From the NCBI RefSeq assembly GCF_018294505.1, contig NC_057803.1:237304397-237368396 (forward strand): a stretch of DNA of 64,000 bases. Reading direction: 5' to 3'. The notes beneath the pieces were generated by a model, which was given only the letters and a program-made list of their open reading frames with translations, was not told where the DNA came from and searched no databases. The translations under genes were made by a program, and so were the position numbers. This document shows, piece by piece, positions 9,093-19,869 of this stretch (the first letter of the stretch is position 1; every line of letters begins with the position of its first letter). The DNA comes from Triticum aestivum (taxonomy: Eukaryota > Streptophyta > Magnoliopsida > Poales > Poaceae).

Positions 9093-10270
9093 TGATACGT
9101 CTCCAACGTATCTATAATTTTTGATTGTTCCATGCTATTATATTATCTGTTTTGGATGTTTATGGGCTTTATTATGCACTTTTATATTATTTTTGGGACT
9201 AACCTATTAACCCAGAGCCCAGTGCCAGTTCCTATTTTTTCCTTATTTTAGAGTATTGCAGAAAAGGAAAATCAAACGGAGTCCAATTGACCTGAAACTT
9301 CACGGAACTTATTTTTGGACCAGAAGAAGCCCACAGAGTATCGGAGATGGACCTGGAGAGCCCTGGGCTTCCCACGAGGGTGGGGGCGTGCCCACCCCCC
9401 TGGGCGCGCCCCCTGCCTCGTGGACAGCCCGGAGGTCCTCCGTCGTACTTCTTCCTCCTATATATACCCTTATACCCTAAAAACTTTGGGGAGCACAATA
9501 GATCGGGAGTTTCGCTGCCAGAAGCCTCCGTAGCAACCGAAAACCAATCTATACACGTTCCGGCACCCTGCCGGAGGGGGAATCCCTCTCCGATGGCCAT
9601 CTTCATCATCCCGATGCTCTCTAGGACAAGGAGGGAGTAGTTCTCCCTCGGGGCTGAGGGAATGTACCAGTAGCTATGTGTTTGATCTCTCTCTCTCTCT
9701 CATGTTCTTGAGGTGGTACGATCTTGATGTATCACGAGCTTTTCTATTATAGTTCAATCTTATGATGTTTCTCCCCCTCTACTCTCTCGTAATGCATTGA
9801 GTTTTCCCTTTGAAGTTATCTTATCGGATTGAGTCTTTATGGATTTGAGAACACTTGATGTATGTCTTGCGTGGGATACCCGTGGTGACAATGGGGTATT
9901 CTATTGATCCACTTGATGTATGTTTTGGTGATCAATTTGCGGGTTCTGCCCATGAACCTATGCATAGGGGTTGGCACACGTTTTCGTCTTGACTCTCCGG
10001 TAGAATCTTTGGGGCATTCTTTGAAGTACTTTGTGTTGGTTTGAGTAGATGAATCTGAGATTGTGGGATGCATATCGTATAATCATACCCACGGATACTT
10101 GAGGTGACATTGGAGTATCTAGGTGACATTAGGGTTTTGGTTGATTTCTGTCTTAAGGTGTTATTCTAGTAGGAACTCTATGATAGATTGAATGGAAAGA
10201 ATAGCTTCGTGTTATTTTACTACGGACTCTTGAATAGATCGGTCAGAAAGGATAACTTTGAGGTGGTTCC
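9093..10270 (+). repeat. R1 3' LTR, truncated
   Basis: It starts TGATACGTCTCCAACGTATC, a 7-base inverted pair (GATACGT/ACGTATC) at the very terminus. A GC-rich hinge with GGGCGCGCCCCC (about 9401-9412) lies 50 bases before a TATA box (9458-9466). A U5-like region with CTCTCTCTCT follows. Similarity to the usual family LTR stops near 10270, where an 11-bp duplication marks the joint with R2. The true LTR end (CA) is missing. Confidence 0.75.
9458..9466 (+). promoter_or_regulatory. TATA box of the R1 LTR
   Basis: CTATATATA follows the GC-rich hinge and a CTTCTTCCTC stretch. It is the likely core promoter of this retroelement. Confidence 0.6.
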
Positions 10271-10292
10271 GTACTCAAATAGTACTCAAATA
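10271..10292. repeat. 11-bp direct duplication at the R1/R2 joint
   Basis: GTACTCAAATA occurs twice back to back (10271-10281 and 10282-10292), exactly where R1 LTR sequence ends and R2 LTR sequence begins. Such filler duplications are typical of end-joining after a deletion. Confidence 0.7.
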
Positions 10293-10632
10293 TGCCTTTA
10301 GAAAGATTTTTCATGTCATAAGTGAAGTACTTTTAGTCCAAGCCTTAATTCAGGGTTTTTTGGAGAAACCTACAATAGAAAATTATTTTTGGCTAAATTA
10401 TTTGTGTACGAAAATACGATTTTGTCTTATAGACATGGCTTGATCATTGGGAAATGTTTTGGATCAAGGATATCAAGTATAGGAGGTGGATCTATGTTTT
10501 GACTTTCATGAGCACTTGAAATTACAGACAAAAATCCAAAATAAAAAGGCAAATGATGCAGAAGTTTTTGATGGTCCAAATTTTTAGGCTTTATTAATGC
10601 AAATGACATGTTACAAAACACATGGTGTTACA
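10293..10632 (-). repeat. R2 3' LTR, fragment
   Basis: On the minus strand it begins TGTAACACCATGTG directly after the polypurine tract. About 340 bases remain, AT-rich. The distal end is lost. Confidence 0.65.
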
Positions 10633-10650
10633 GACCTACCCCCTTACAAG

Positions 10651-11502
10651 AATCTCGTCCTCGAGATTCCTAGGCCAGGCGCTAAAGAGATAAGGGAACT
10701 CCGATCTAAGGTAGTCCTCACGCTCCGAAGTTGCTTCTGCTTCAGTGTGGTTGCTCCATTGGACCTTGAAGTACCAAATGGTGTGGTTTCGAGTGCAATA
10801 TTTAGCTTCATCCAAGATGTGAACTAGTCTCTCACGGTAAGTGAGGTCTGGCTGAAGGTCAATGGCTAGATGATCGATGTACTTGTAGATATCAGGCTTG
10901 TCGGGTACTTCGAGACACTTCTAGAGTTGTGATACGTGGAACACATTGTGCACATCAGACAGTTCGGGCGGTAGCTCTAGTTAGTAAGAAACTTCTCTTC
11001 GTCTGTCACTGATCTTGAATGGGTCGATGTACCTAGGCGTGAGCTTTCCTTTGACATGGAAGTGTTGGGTTCCCTTGAGGGGTGTTACTCGAAGATAGAC
11101 ATGGTCTCCAACACGGAAACTCATGTCTCGGTGGCGTGAATCGGCATAGCTCTTCTGTCTTGACTTGGCGGTTTCTAGATGCTCTTTGACTAGTTGAACT
11201 TGCTCTTCTGCTTCGTGGAGGACACCGGGTCCAAAGAATAGTCCTTCACCAGTTTCTGACCAGCTTAGGGGAGTGCGGTATTTTCGCCCATATAGCACCT
11301 CAAACGGTGCCATCTGAACACTAGGCTGGTAGTTGTTGTTGTAGGAGAATTTGGGGAATGGTAGGCAATCTTCCCACTTGGCTCCATACGCCAACACACA
11401 TGCACTAAGCATGTCTTCGAGTATCCAGTTTACTCGTTCTATCTGTCCTCCGATCCGGGGGTGGAACGTTGTACTGAACGATAGCTTGGTTCCCAAGGCT
11501 TC
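10651..11502 (-). pseudogene. R2 integrase C-terminus and chromodomain
   Basis: The minus strand from 11502 to about 10981 encodes the integrase tail with family-typical blocks: FSTTFHPRIGGQIERVN with the third catalytic Glu, then ILEDMLSACVL, SYNNNYQ, YGRKYRTPL and FRVGDHVYLRVTPLKG. After stops near 10981 and 10925 it continues into a chromodomain (YFKVQWSNHTEAEAT, EREDYLRSEFPYLF). Chromodomains of chromoviruses guide insertion into heterochromatin. The first 19 residues at the 11502 side are not integrase but read through from element A. The gene is dead because of stops and the insertion. Confidence 0.8.
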
Positions 11503-12394
11503 TGTCGGCGTTCTGGGTACCTTGGTACCCAGACATTCCTGCCTGCGGCACACGACCTGGCTCCATCAGCAGCCTGGTACGGCCCATGTTTAGCATCAAC
11601 AACGCAAGACCCTCGCAAGGGGCCAAGCCTCTTGAGGCAGACGTCGCCAAGACATCCAGAGGGAGCGATCTTCCTAGGCTGGCTCCTGACGAGTAGAGGT
11701 TCCTATGGAAGTGCCCACCTTGTGAGGTTAGGCTGACGCAAGCCATGATGACCAAGGCCAGGCGAGCGCCAGCGGGCGCAGTACAACAGGTTTCCTCTTT
11801 GGTGCTAAAGAGGCAAGCGCAGGCGCGGACTCACGAGGAATCAACCAAAGGTTTCCATTTCCGTGCTACGAGACCAAGACCGCTAGGGCGACAAGACAGA
11901 GGTCATCGCCGAGCGCACCACGATGTTACGACCAAAGGCTTTGCGGGCGAAGACCACCTTTCATCAGGATGGGATTTACTATTTGTCTCCCTTCAAACAT
12001 GGACATTGTTGGATCCCTTCCCGCCTTTATTTTGGGGGAAGAGGACCAATGCCACTATAACTATAGGTTAGCCACCACCATAGAGGGGGGGGGGCAGATC
12101 CCATCGAATCCACACCCTCACCAGCACACCCAAACACACGAACAGACCTCCTGAGGTACTTCTTCCTCTGTATTAGTTCATCCACAGCCACCTCGAGGCT
12201 AATCAACAACAAAGCAGAAGTTGGGTTCTACCGCAAGGTGGCCCGAACCTGGGTAAACTGTCATGTGTCTTTCCTTTCCCGTTCATCGAGCTAGGGTCTG
12301 AGAGAAATGAGTCGGTAGGCTTGAGAGATTGAGTCCTTCGCATGCACCCTGGAGTTCGAATCTTTCTTGGGTCTGCGGAGCCCTAAATCAGACA
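11503..12394 (+). repeat. A 5' LTR
   Basis: It runs from TGTCGGCGTTCTGGG to AATCAGACA, followed by TT and the primer site. The TATA region (12052-12066, CACTATAACTATAG) is mutated relative to the CTATAAATAGG of the other copies. Confidence 0.85.
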
Positions 12395-12396
12395 TT

Positions 12397-12414
12397 TGGC
12401 ACGCCAGGTAGGGT
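12397..12414 (+). other. A primer binding site
   Basis: TGGCACGCCAGGTAGGGT lies two bases after the LTR. The other copies read TGGCGCGCCAGGTAGGGG. I could not assign the tRNA. Confidence 0.7.
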
Positions 12415-12467
12415 TGCGTCGAAGAATCACCTCCTCGCCTGCTATGCTCCACCCATACTATTCAACT

Positions 12468-12868
12468 CTCATGGCAGGCGTCGCTGCACCGACCGGTCCG
12501 CCAAGCGCGTTCCGAGGCACCGTGGGCCACCGGGATTTCACCCCTGCCTTCCGACGAGTGCAATGGTTGCTAATGTTCAGGTCAGAGCTGCCGCCTCGAT
12601 ACGACAGCGTGGCAGAACTGGCAGGATTTCTCTAGGCATATGCTGAGGCTATCTGGGCGGCCGACGGCGATGACAAGGTCATGGCGAACTGGCTCCCCAT
12701 GGCCCTTACGGGTGTGCCACGCGCTTGACTCCTGGGCTTGCCCGAATCCTCAATGGCTTCCTGGGAGGAGCTGAGCGGCCTCGTCATCGCGTGCTTCATA
12801 GCACCTGTGCCCCATGTCATCGCGGCTCGCAGGCTCCGGCCTTGGAGCACCATGCCAAGCAGTTCTTC
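12468..12868 (+). pseudogene. A gag fragment
   Basis: One frame reads a Tat-type Gag N-terminal region. Blocks include FTPAFRRVQW, FRSELPPRYD, AEAIWAADGDDKVMANW, WLPMALTGVPRA and SWEELSGLVIA. Gag forms the cytoplasmic particle shell. In-frame stops occur at 12633-12635 and 12726-12728 (the latter TGA where Trp is expected). The sequence then passes almost directly to the protease, so the middle and C-terminal Gag, including any zinc knuckle, appear deleted. Confidence 0.65.
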
Positions 12869-12966
12869 CATTAGCTAGGAGCCGCCCACGCACAACGGGG
12901 AGCTTCTCTGGGCTGGGTGGCGCCTAAGGCTGACCTCACTTTCGACTCAAGGACCACCCGGCGACC

Positions 12967-13897
12967 ATGGCCGGTGCCGGCACGCTCCCAATGCTCTGCA
13001 CCCCCATCATCTGCAAGGTAGCAGTCACTAGGATCCTCATTGACGGCGGCGCTGGCCTCAATGTCCTCTCCGTGGAAGTGTTCAGCCTGCTTCATGTGCC
13101 CTATGGCTGGCTCCTCCCCACGAAGCCTTTCTTCGGGGTTGTTGATAGCTCCACCTGCCCTCTTGGGCAGATCCGCCTCCCCATAACTTTTGGCACACGC
13201 GAAAACTACTGCACCGAGCTTGCATCAGCCTCTTGTACAATACCATTCTCGGTACCTGGCCTTGGCCAAGTTCATGGCGGATACCCATCCTGGTTACAAC
13301 CTCATGAAGATGCCAGGGAGCAGCGGTGTCCTCACCGTGGCGGGGGATACTAAGGATGCACTCTCGGCCCTCAAGCTCGCCTTCAGGGCCGCGGTGGCCG
13401 CGCGGCAAAGTTGGGAAGGGACTCCAGAGGGCCCGGGGGCTGCGGCAGCAAAGAAGAAGCAGTTGTTCTCTCAAGACAAGGTCGAAACGAAGCAGGTGCT
13501 AGTTGACGAAGACGCGGAGTCGGGCTCTACCTTCACCATAGGCGCCAACCTCCCCCAGGACTAGGAAGAGGCGTTGGTCAGCTTCCTCCGTGCGAACAAG
13601 GACATGTTTGCATGGGAGACAGCGGACCTGGTCGAGGTTCCGTGTGCATCACCTAATGGTGTGCCCCAACACGTGCCCAGTAAAGCAGAAGGAACGGCGG
13701 CAAGCCCCAGAGAAGCAGTTGTTCATCGTCCAGGAGACCCGCAAGCTGCAAGAGGCCTTCATCATTCGGGAAGTACGACATCAAGATTGGGTGGCGAACC
13801 CGGTTATCGTCCCCAAGAAGGGGGAGAAGGAGCGCATGTGCGTTGATTTCACCAACCTCAACAAGGCTTATCCTCAAGACCCGTTCCCTCTCCCACG
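12967..13897 (+). pseudogene. A protease and start of reverse transcriptase
   Basis: From 12967 the frame encodes a retropepsin-like protease with the active-site block ILIDGGAGLNVLS (Asp-Gly-Gly in place of the usual Asp-Thr/Ser-Gly). A frameshift near 13200 moves the reading to 13190-13564 (ALAKFMADTHPGYNLMKMPG, then the linker to a stop). A further shift leads to 13590 onward with RT entry blocks VKQKERRQAPEKQ, WVANPVIVPKK and MCVDFTNLNKAYPQDPFPLP. RT would copy the RNA into DNA in the particle. The sequence stops at 13897, before the catalytic YxDD motif, because element B is inserted. Confidence 0.75.
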
Positions 13898-14779
13898 TGT
13901 CGGCATTGTGGGAACGGGGTTACCCAGACATGCCTGCCTACATCCCACGGCATGGCTCCACCAGTGGCCTGGTATGGCCCAATTTCAGTAGCACGATTCA
14001 AGACCCTCGCGAGGGGCCAAGGCTCATGTGGCGGTCGACACCAAGACCTCCCCTTTGGGTGGCCTCACTAGGCTGGCTCCGGAGGAGCGGAGATATCAAG
14101 GCAAGGTGCACCTCGCGAGGTTCACATGACGTGAGCCATGACGACCAAGGCCAGGCAGGCGCCGGCGGGCGTAGTGTACTTGTTTCCCCTTTGGTGCCAA
14201 GGGGGCAAGCGCAGGCATGGAGTCCCTAGTAATCAAGAAAAGGTTTCCATATTGGTGCAACAAGACCAAGACCGCCTAGATGACAGATCGGAGATCATCG
14301 CGGAGCCCACTACAGCGTCACCACCAGAGTCTTTGCAGGCGAAGACAACTTTTCTTAGGATAACTTGTACTAGTTGTCCCCCTTTGAATTTGTCCATTGT
14401 AGGATCCCTTCCTACCTACATTTGGGAAGAGGACCAAGGCCACTATAAATAGGACTTAGCCACCACCGTAGAACGGGGATCATTCAGACCATCCTCTCAC
14501 CCACCAGCTCATCGAGCTCAAGAACACCTGACCTCCCGAGGTTGTTCCACAAGTGTACTAGTTCATCCTAAGCCCCTCGAGGCAATCCACCATAAAGCTG
14601 GAGTAGGGTATTACACCGCAAGGTGGCCCGAATCAGGATAAACTGATGTGTCTCTTGTCCCTTGGGTTCGTAGAGTTAGTGTATGGAATTGTTGTGCTGG
14701 TAGGTTGGGGAGCAGGAGTTCTTTGTACGCACCCTAGTGTTTGAACCTCTCAAGCGTGTGCGGAGCACTAAATCTGACA
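13898..14779 (+). repeat. B 5' LTR
   Basis: It begins TGTCGGCATTGTGGG and ends AAATCTGACA, followed by TT and the primer site. It is clearly the same family as LTRs A, C, D, E and F. Confidence 0.88.
14443..14455 (+). promoter_or_regulatory. TATA box of LTR B
   Basis: CTATAAATAGGAC, conserved at the same place in LTRs C, D and E. Likely core promoter for the element RNA. Confidence 0.65.
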
Positions 14780-14781
14780 TT

Positions 14782-14799
14782 TGGCGCGCCAGGTAGGGG
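14782..14799 (+). other. B primer binding site
   Basis: TGGCGCGCCAGGTAGGGG, two bases after the LTR end. Confidence 0.8.
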
Positions 14800-14802
14800 T
14801 GC

Positions 14803-15622
14803 GTCGGCAACCCAGATGGTTGACGATTAGGGGGCTCATGCCGAGCACTGGGCTTCTTGGCCCGCCCGGGCGATGTAATCCATCCAAGAAGACCTCCACT
14901 TCGCGCTCCAGGCGGCGCGTATATCGCCCTACTCCGCCGGCCGCTAGCGGCACAGGCCGGTGCCGCCCACCCTCACCACTCGGTGAGTGCGCACCGCTGC
15001 ACGGTCGTTGGGCTACGTCGCGGCGACAGCCGCGCATACTCGTCGGGAGCAGGCAAACATGCAGGCCGCGATCATTATGGCACGAGAGCTACTGCATTGC
15101 AGGTTGGCAGAGAGCGGCCGCGATGCCCTACTCGAGTGGCTCGCCGAACTACTCGACGCCGCCTGCGGGGGTGCGGCACCTTTTGGCACCTTGTCCACCC
15201 CTCAGGTGGTGGAGGAGCGCGTGACAGGCCCCAATGCACCCGCACGCACCACGGGTCGCCCGAAGGATTCGACCGCAACAACACGGCTCTCGCCATAGCT
15301 TGTCCCGACGCAACCACGGCGCTAGCGGCTGGGGCAGGCCTTAGCGGTCCCCTGAGGGGCTGCACTGACCGTCATCCCGACACCGCTTGGACCAGGCGTA
15401 GGTCCCGGAAATCCAATGTGTGGGGCATCGAGGCATAGGCCCCAGTGCAGCCGCCTCTGATGCCTATGTGCCCCGCATGATGGACCTGGAATACACGCCT
15501 GAGGAACACCCCGGCTCATTCCCCAAGCCGAGTTGGGCAGGAGATTCACTAGAGGTCGAGGCTTTCCATGAGCTGCCTGGAAGCTTTGTTGAACCCTTCG
15601 ACGACAACAACCGCAGGGTACG
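14803..15622 (+). pseudogene. B gag-like region, 5' part
   Basis: This is the counterpart of the better preserved ORF at 51833-52471. Blocks in shifting frames include RREQANMQAAIIMARELL, ESGRDALLEWLAELLDAA and, near the end, VPRMMDLEYTPEEHPGS. The helical, charged first block looks like a Gag N-terminal segment but I recognise no named domain. Frameshifts separate the blocks. Element G then interrupts the sequence at 15622/15623; the C-terminal end is not seen after 29463. Confidence 0.5.
15618..15622. repeat. target site duplication GTACG, left
   Basis: A perfect match to 29463-29467 on the other side of element G. Confidence 0.92.
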
Positions 15623-18600
15623 TGTAACGCCCTCTATGCGGCTATATCTCCTACGTGTCGAAGCATGACTTAGAGGTATAACCGCATTGAAAGCAATGTC
15701 GCAATTAAGGTAATCTTCACAACATCCCATGTAAATAAATAAAAGGGGAAATGATACATAGTTGGCTTACACTCGCCACGTCACACAAATACATGAATAA
15801 CATTAAAATCATCCAATACACTCATGGTCCGACTACGATACCAAAATAAAGATCAACCCCCACATGCGACAAAATCCCCGATCGCCCCAACTGGGCACCA
15901 CTACTGATCATCTAGGAAAGACACATAGTAACGACGAGAGTCTTCATCATACTCCCACTTGAGCTCAAGCGCATCGTCTTGAATGGTATCATCGGTCCCT
16001 ACATCTGGTTTTGGAAGTAAATTGTGAGTCATGGGGACTCAGCAATCTCACACCCTCGCGATCAAGACTATTTAAGCTTATAGGTAAGGCAAGGTATGAT
16101 GTGGAGCTGCAGCAACCGTCTAGCATATATGGTGGCTAACCTATTCGCAAAAGAGAGCGAGAAGAGAAGGCAAAAGCATGGACGAACAACTATGATCAAG
16201 AAGTGATCCTAGAACAACCTACGTCAAACATTACTCCAACACCATGTTCACCTCCCGAACTCCGCCGAGAAGAGACCATCATGGTTACACATGTGGTTGA
16301 TTCATTTTAATTAAGTTAAGTTTCAAGTTATCTACAACCGAACATTAACAAATTCCCATCTGCCCATAACCGCGGGCACGGCTTTCGAAAGTTCAAATCC
16401 CTGCAGGGCAGTCCCAACTTAGCCCATAACAAGCTCTCACGGTCAACGAAGCATATTCCTTCTCCCGAGACATTCCGATCAGACTCGGCATCCCGGTTAC
16501 AAGACATCCTCGACAATGGTAAAACAAGTCCAGCAACACCGCCCGAATGTGCCGACAAATCCTGATAGGAGCTGCACATATCTCGTTCTCAGGGCACACT
16601 CAGATAGGTCAAGCTACGAGTAAAACCAACCATCGAGTTTCCCCAAGGTGACCCCACAGGCTGCCCAGTTCGGACCAACACTCAGAGGAGCACTGGCCCA
16701 GGGGGGTTTAAATAAAGATGGCCCTTGGGCTCTGGAAACCCAAGGGAAAAAGAGGCTAGGTGGCAAATGGTAAAACCAAGGTTGGGCATTGCTGGAGGAG
16801 TTTTATTCAAGGCGAACTGTCAAGGGGTTCCCATTATAACCCAACCGCGTAAGGAACGCAAAATCCGGGAATATAACACCGATATGACGGAAACTAGGGC
16901 AGCAAGAGTGGAACAAAACACTAGGAAAAAGGCCGAGCCTTCCACCCTTTACCAAGTATATAGGTGCATTAAGATAAAAATAATAATATTGTGATATCCC
17001 AACAATAACCAATGTTCCAACAAGGAACGATCTCCAATCTTCACCTGTAACTAGCAACGCTATAAGAGGGGCTGAGCAAAGCGGTAACATAGCCAAACAA
17101 TGGTTTGCTAGGACATGGTGGGTTAGAGGTTTGACATGGCAATAGGGAGGCATGATAAGCAAGTGGTTGGCATCATAGCATAGGCATAGCAAAAGAGCGA
17201 GCATCTAGCAAGCAAAGATAGAAGTGATTTCGAGGGTATGGTCATCTTGCCAGCAAAGTTCTCAGAGTTGACTTGATCCTCGTAAGCGAACTCAACGGGC
17301 TCCTCGTTCATGAACTCGTCTCCTGGCTCTACCCAGACAAGAACAACAAGCAAACTGAACACAATCAACCACGTGCAATGCTCAAACAACATGATGTAAA
17401 CATGGTATGATATGTGGGAGGCGGTATGTGATGCATATGCAAGATTTGACAAGGAATGATTGAACCTGGCCTCAACTTGGAAATCCAAGAGTGCCACTTG
17501 AAAGGTGAGGTGATTTTAGTTGAAATCGATATAAAGATCAACGGAATCGGATGCACGGTTTGGAAATGGCAAGCAAAACAAATATGGCACCGGTCTGCGA
17601 TAATCAGCAAGTGATCAATTAAATGCATCAAGATAAATATGCTACGGCACTCAAACATGACAACAAAATACATGGCAGGGATCCACTCATGAAGCTTGAC
17701 AAAAGATCAACAGTGAGCTACGGCTAATTCATCCATTAACAGGTTCAAACAAGCATGGCAAAAGTGCAAATGATAACAGGTTTCAGACTTAGTGAAATTA
17801 ACACAAGTCTGGAATTTATCAGCATGAAAACTAGAAGCTCCAGGAACTTACATGGCAAGGAAAGGCATGGCATGAAGATACTCAAAGCACTTAACAAAAG
17901 CCCTTAGTGACCTTGAGCCAAAAGGGATCAGAAAATACAATTGTAAGCATGTGAACATGGCAAAAACATGAACAAATTTCAGACTTAGTGAAATACTGGA
18001 GCATGCAAATCAGTTAACGAGTAGGCATGTTTACGAGCTCGATGCACTCACTACAGAGCATGGCATGACAAGCTAAGCAAACACCCATCAATAATACATA
18101 GCATAGAAGCTAGAACTGGCTAGAACAACAACATAGCATGCACGGATCAATAGCAAAATCCTCGGCAACATCGCTAAACATGTCAACAATCTGCCAGGAT
18201 TCACTTTATGGCAAAAGTAGAGCTCGATTGACTCAAGCTAGGGTGCTCCATAAATGCAAAAAAGACATGGATGGATAGAGCACCACAATGTTAACAAAAC
18301 ATCCTTACTGATCATCCTCAAAAGAGGCACGGATCACTAGGAAACAACATGAACATATGGCATAGCAACAAAACCAGGACAAGGACTTTGTGAAATTCTA
18401 AGTCCCTGAAATCAGCATTACCGATTACGCTACTATGCAAGCTTGTGCTAGTTACCACAAATATCACAAAAATACATGGCAAGCACCTCTGTAAAGATGA
18501 CATGGTATATAACAGGACACATTTAGAGCTCAGGATCATAGCATGCACACATTAATCGTGCGAAAAATGACAAAAGGCTATTTGCTGAAACAGATCTGAC

Positions 18601-19832
18601 AAATTCATCACATAGCCCTCTTCCAACAGCGTTTCGGGCATCAAGATGAGCTCAAATGAAAATAACGCAATGAGATGAAATGATGTACTCGTCGAGTTGA
18701 ACATTTTGACATGCTAGACGCACGAATCGGACCTACGATGAGAGAGTTATGACATGCCAAAATTTGCAAACAAATTAGGGTTCGGGGATGAAAAGTCAAC
18801 CCTCACGGATCTGGATCTGGCGCGGTTACTATAGCAACACTGTTCATCGAAGTCAATCGTCGTCGCCGGAGAAGAAGGCCGGAGCTGGGGCGAGGTGGCC
18901 GGAGCAACGATGGAGGTCGGGGGCGGCACCGGCGGTGGCCGGACGCGACGAGGCCGACGGAGGTGCGGAGCGGCGCCGGCTAGGGTCGATGGAGAGGCCG
19001 GGGCAGCGAGCTACGATGTCGGCGGCGGTCGGAGGTGAGCGCGTGGCGGAGCTCCGGTGGCAGCGGTCGGAGATGGCGGGCGGCGGCGCCGGGCGCCTCG
19101 GGCGGCCGGACGGGAGGAGGACGGCGACGGGGTCGTGTAGGAGGCGGCACACGACGTCGGGCCCTCAGGGGCTCTCTCCGGGCCGAGCGGGCCAGAGCGG
19201 GTGCGGGTGGCGGTGCGCCACATGGCGGCACGCCACTGGCTGCGGGTGGCGGCGGCGACTCGTCCAGTGGGAACCGGACGTGTCCGGCGGCGGAGATGGG
19301 CGAGGCTAGGGTTTAGGGGTAGATGGGATCTGGAATTTTTGAGGAAGAGACCTTTTTATTGGTAGGAGGAGCTAGGAGGCTCCAAATTGAGCACGGTTTT
19401 CGGCCACGCGATCGTGATTGAACGCTCTAGATGATGGAAGGGTTTTTGGTGGGTTTTGGGCCAAATTGGAAGGGTGTTGGGCTGCAACACACACGAGGCA
19501 TTTTCGGTCCCTCAGTTAACCGTTGGAGTATCAAACGAAGTCTAAATGGCACGAAACTTGACAGGCGGTCTACCGGTAGTAAGCCAAGGCCGCATGGCAA
19601 GTCTCGGTCCAATCCGGAAATGTTTAACCTCCACACACAAAAAGAGGTAGAAAGGACCACCGGAGGACATAGGAGCGCCAATGCAATGCACATGATGACG
19701 TGATATGAGATGCATGACACAGAAAACAACACACGGAGACACAAACCCGACAATGGAGAAATAAAATAACTTAGCGCCAGAAACGGCAAGAGTTGGGATA
19801 CATATAAGGTAAATTACATCCAGGGTGTTACA
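15623..19832 (-). repeat. G 3' LTR (4210 bp)
   Basis: It ends at 19832 with the inverse of TGTAACACCCTGG. A GC-rich leader-like block (about 18860-19310) carries long but spurious open frames. The TATA box seen in the other LTR (28923-28936) is here changed to CAATAAAAAGG (minus strand, about 19352-19362). The rest is AT-rich with no gene. Confidence 0.92.
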
Positions 19833-19869
19833 ACACTCCACCACTACGAAAGGATCTCGTCCTGAGATC

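Larger units (their letters stand above)
1..10270 (+). mobile_element. R1: gypsy-type LTR retrotransposon, internal part plus 3' LTR (5' side outside window)
   Basis: The element reads on the plus strand. A zinc-knuckle reading frame opens at base 3, acidic repeat reading frames follow, then about 1.8 kb of AT-rich untranslated DNA, a polypurine tract (9078-9092) and an LTR starting TGATACGTCTCC at 9093. It is split by a CACTA transposon (1209-6933). No protease, RT or integrase is seen, so the visible part looks non-autonomous, although the 5' part lies outside. The 3' LTR is broken near 10270. The layout and the AAGCTTGGGGATGC polypurine motif resemble common Triticeae Athila-type families (Sabrina/WHAM group), but I could not verify the name. 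Confidence 0.8.
10282..11502 (-). mobile_element. R2: 3' end of a Tekay-type gypsy element
   Basis: It reads on the minus strand: the C-terminal half of integrase, a chromodomain, a polypurine tract (about 10633-10650, AAGGGGGTAGG on the minus strand) and an LTR starting TGTAACACCATG at 10632 and running leftward. The LTR is cut at the 10271-10292 joint. The element is interrupted at 11502/11503 by element A; the remaining 5' part is not found in the window. Confidence 0.8.
11503..13897 (+). mobile_element. A: Tat-lineage gypsy element, 5' LTR to start of RT
   Basis: It consists of an 892-bp LTR beginning TGTCGGCGTTCTGGG, the primer site TGGCACGCCAGGTAGGG, a gag fragment, aspartic protease and the first part of RT. 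It is inserted in the integrase of R2 and is itself cut at 13897/13898 by element B of the same LTR family. It is the only copy here with recognisable pol, so it represents the autonomous partner of B, C and D-F. Several stops and frameshifts make it inactive. Confidence 0.8.

Noticed and set aside
14857..15438. 193-codon plus-strand frame in element B
   Set aside because: It conflicts with the frames that are similar to the intact gag-like ORF at 51833-52471; not conserved in the sister copies.
18788..19316. Frames of 93-173 codons in the G 3' LTR, similar ones at 28365-28888 and 42844-43432
   Set aside because: They lie in the GC-rich leader of the LTR, differ in frame among the three LTR copies and contain no recognisable domain.
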